64,000 nucleotides of DNA, from positions 620,001 through 684,000 of the forward strand of contig CANTAL010000028.1 in the NCBI GenBank assembly GCA_947650365.1. Direction: 5' to 3'. Source of the DNA: Chamaelirium japonicum. Lineage: Eukaryota; Streptophyta; Magnoliopsida; Liliales; Melanthiaceae. The notes beneath the pieces were generated by a model. It did not search any database. It was not told the origin of the DNA and worked only from the letters and a program-made list of their open reading frames with translations. Of this stretch, positions 62,093-64,000 are shown piece after piece. The stretch's first letter is position 1, and every line of letters begins with the position of its first letter. The position numbers and the translations under genes were made by a program.

Positions 62093-64000
62093 ACGAATGA
62101 ATTAGAATAGATTGTACGAATGAATTAGAATGGATCGTACGTAGGAATTAGAATGGATCGTACGAATGAATTAGAATGGATCGTACGAATAAATTAGAAT
62201 AGATCGTACGAATGAATTAGAATGGATCGTACGAATGAATTAGAATGGATTATACGAATGAATTAGAATGGATATATTCGTGCAAATGAATTAGAATGGA
62301 TCGTATGAATGTATTAGAATGGATCGTGCGAATGAATTAGAATGGATCGTACGAATGAATTAGAATGGATCGTACGAATGAACTAGAATGGATACATTCG
62401 TGCGAATGAATTAGAATGGATCGTACGAATGAATTAGAATGGATCGTACGAATTAATTAGAATGGATCTTACGAATGAATTAGAATGGATCGTACGAATG
62501 AATTAGAATGGATCGTATGAATGAATTAGAATGAATACATTCATGCGAATGAATTAGAATGGATCGGACGAATGAATTAGAATGGATCGTACGAATGAAT
62601 TAGAATGGATCAAATGAATGAATTTGAATGGATCGTTCGAATAAATTAGAATGGATACATTCGTCCGAATGAATTAGAATGGATCGTACGAATGAATTAG
62701 AATGGATACATTCGTACGAATGAATTAGAATGGATCGTACGGAATGAATTAGAATGGATCGTACGCAATGAATTAGAATGGATATATTTGAACGAATAAA
62801 TTAGAATGGATCATACGAATGAATTAGAATGGATCGTACGAATGAATTAGAATGAATAGTGCGAATGAATTAGAATCGATCGTACGAATGAATTAGAAGG
62901 GATCGTACGAATGAATTAGAATGGATCATACGAATGAGTAAGAATGGATCGTACGAATGAATTAGAATGGATCGTACGAATGAATTAGAATGGATCGTAC
63001 GAATAAATTAGAATGGATACATTCGTCCGAATGAATTAGAATAAATCATACGAATGAGTAAGAATGGATCGTACGAATGAAATAGAATAGATTGTACGAA
63101 TGAATTAGAATGGATGCTACGAATGAATTAGAATGGATCGTGTGAAAGAATTAGAATGGATTGTATAAATGAATTAGAATGGATCGTTTGAATGAATTAG
63201 AATGGATCGTACGAATGGATTAGAATGGATCGTACGAATGAATTAGAATGGATCGTACGAATGAACTAGAATGGATACATTCGTACGAATGAATTAGAAT
63301 GTATCGTACGAATGAATTAGAATGGATCGTACGAATGAATTAGAATGGATCTTACGAATGAATTAGAATGGATCGGACGAATGAATTAGAATGGATCGTA
63401 CGAATGAATTAGAATAGATCGTACGAATGAATTAGAATGGATCGTACGAAGGAATTAGAATGGATCGTACGAATGAATTAGAATGGATCGTATGAATGAA
63501 TTAAAATGGATACATTCGTGCGAATGAATTAGAATGGATTGTACGAATGAATTAGAATGGATCGTACGAATGAATTAGAATGGATCATGTGAAAGAATTA
63601 GATTGGATTGTATGAATGAATTAGAATGGATCATATGAATGAATTAGAATGGATACATTCGTGCGAATGAATTAGAATGGATCGTACGAATGAATTAGAA
63701 TGGATTGTACGAATGAATTAGAATGGATCGTATGAATGAATTATAATGGTTACATTCTTGCGAATGAATTAGAATGGATCGTACGAATGGATTAGAATGG
63801 ATCGTACGAATGGATTAGAATGGATACATTCGAGCGAATGAATTAGAATGGATCGTACGAATGAATTAGAATGGATCGTACGAATGGATTAGAATGGATC
63901 CTACGAATGGATTTGAATGGATACCTTTGTGCATATGAATTAGAATGGATCGTACGAATGAATTAGAATGGATCATATGAATGAATTAGAATGGATCGTG
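62093..64000 (-). repeat. Reverse block 83, runs off the window
   Basis: Copy of 50858 onward: GATATATTTGAACG near 62783, GATGCTACG near 63114, GGTTACATTCTTGCG at 63748, ACCTTTGTGCATATG near 63923. The window ends inside a monomer. Confidence 0.93.

Larger units (their letters stand above)
1..64000. repeat. Satellite array, 23-bp monomer with 28-bp variant, running off both window ends
   Basis: Every line of the window reads as copies of one 23-bp unit (clean copy 150-172, next copy 173-195). It is made of CCATTCTAATTC followed by ATTCGTACGAT, with an internal 8-bp palindrome TCGTACGA. A 28-bp form replaces CGTACGATCC with CGCACGAATGTATCC and is scattered every few monomers. Common variants are CTATTTC, CTTACTC and CTAGTTC for CTAATTC; CTTTC, CCTTC and CACTC for CATTC; and GCAC, ATAC, GTAT and GTAA for GTAC. 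Neither end of the window leaves the array. The presence of satellite is certain; family name, chromosome position and species are not known. Confidence 0.97.
58089..64000. repeat. About 11.2-kb-offset segmental duplication, copy 2 (cut by the window end)
   Basis: Follows copy 1 block by block, switches included, to the last base. An extra CGTACGAATG monomer near 59900 explains one of the three 23-bp offset steps. Confidence 0.9.

Noticed and set aside
1..64000. CRISPR array
   Set aside because: There are no unique spacers: units abut directly, vary gradually and change orientation, and no cas gene is present.
1..64000. Human satellite II/III or a telomere repeat
   Set aside because: CATTC words recall the ATTCC pentamer family, but the unit is a 23-mer with TTCGTACGAT and no plain pentamer run. 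No TTAGGG-like or other telomere tract was seen.
1..64000. CENP-B box in the monomer
   Set aside because: ATTCGTACGATCCATTC matches the TTCG, A and first C of the 17-bp box pattern but lacks the required GGG (has ATT). In a sequence repeated thousands of times one partial match means little.

Overview
The whole 64 kb window is satellite DNA. I found no gene, RNA gene, transposon, CRISPR array or unique spacer. The sequence is built from a 23-bp monomer (clean example 150-172; core words CCATTCTAATTC and TTCGTACGAT, about 35% GC) and a 28-bp variant with five extra bases (core CATTCGCACGAATG). No reading frame exceeds about 75 codons. A multi-kb, multi-level tandem array like this points to heterochromatin of a eukaryote (pericentromeric, subtelomeric or interstitial) read with long reads. 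I do not recognise the monomer and cannot name the organism. The two CpGs of the monomer are the main variable sites, mostly as CA or TG, which suggests methylated cytosines.

The distinctive feature is polarity. The array is cut into about 83 blocks that alternate between forward orientation (+, top strand reads CCATTCTAATTC) and reverse orientation (-, top strand reads GAATTAGAATGG), from about 20 bp to 2.8 kb long. Most switches fall into a few recurrent classes. Forward-to-reverse: J1 = CATTCGTACGAATG; J2 = CGTACGATCGTACG; J3 = ATCCATAATGGAT; J4 = AATTCAGGATC or its complement. Reverse-to-forward: K1 = two GAATTC sites starting 19 bp apart; K2 = GTGCAC; K3 = CGTACGATTCATTC or its complement; K4 = a BamHI-like GGATCC followed by TAGTACGATCC; K5 = GGATCGTCATTC; K6 = GGATCGTACGATCC. 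M marks 30-bp micro-inversions inside blocks. J1, J2, J3, J4, K1, K2, K3 and M each occur in both orientations together with their asymmetric flanks, so whole cassettes have been duplicated and inverted.

Higher-order layout: 0-11 kb holds mixed blocks, with a 3,052-bp-offset duplication (4.6-5.5 / 7.6-8.6 kb). 10.9-23.5 kb is rich in J2 palindromes and contains a direct copy (11.6-13.35 / 22.2-23.5 kb) and an inverted copy (3.4-3.84 kb) of one block. 23,154-31,159 is a 4,003-bp tandem duplication, apparently very recent, with a nested repeat of about 1.4 kb. 33-48 kb carries an 830-bp higher-order unit built round the K2 palindrome. 46.9-52.7 kb recurs at 58.1-64.0 kb (offset about 11.2 kb, growing by exact 23-bp steps), and each copy contains a 1.2-kb triplication. 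Block ends are read by eye and are good to about 10 bp.
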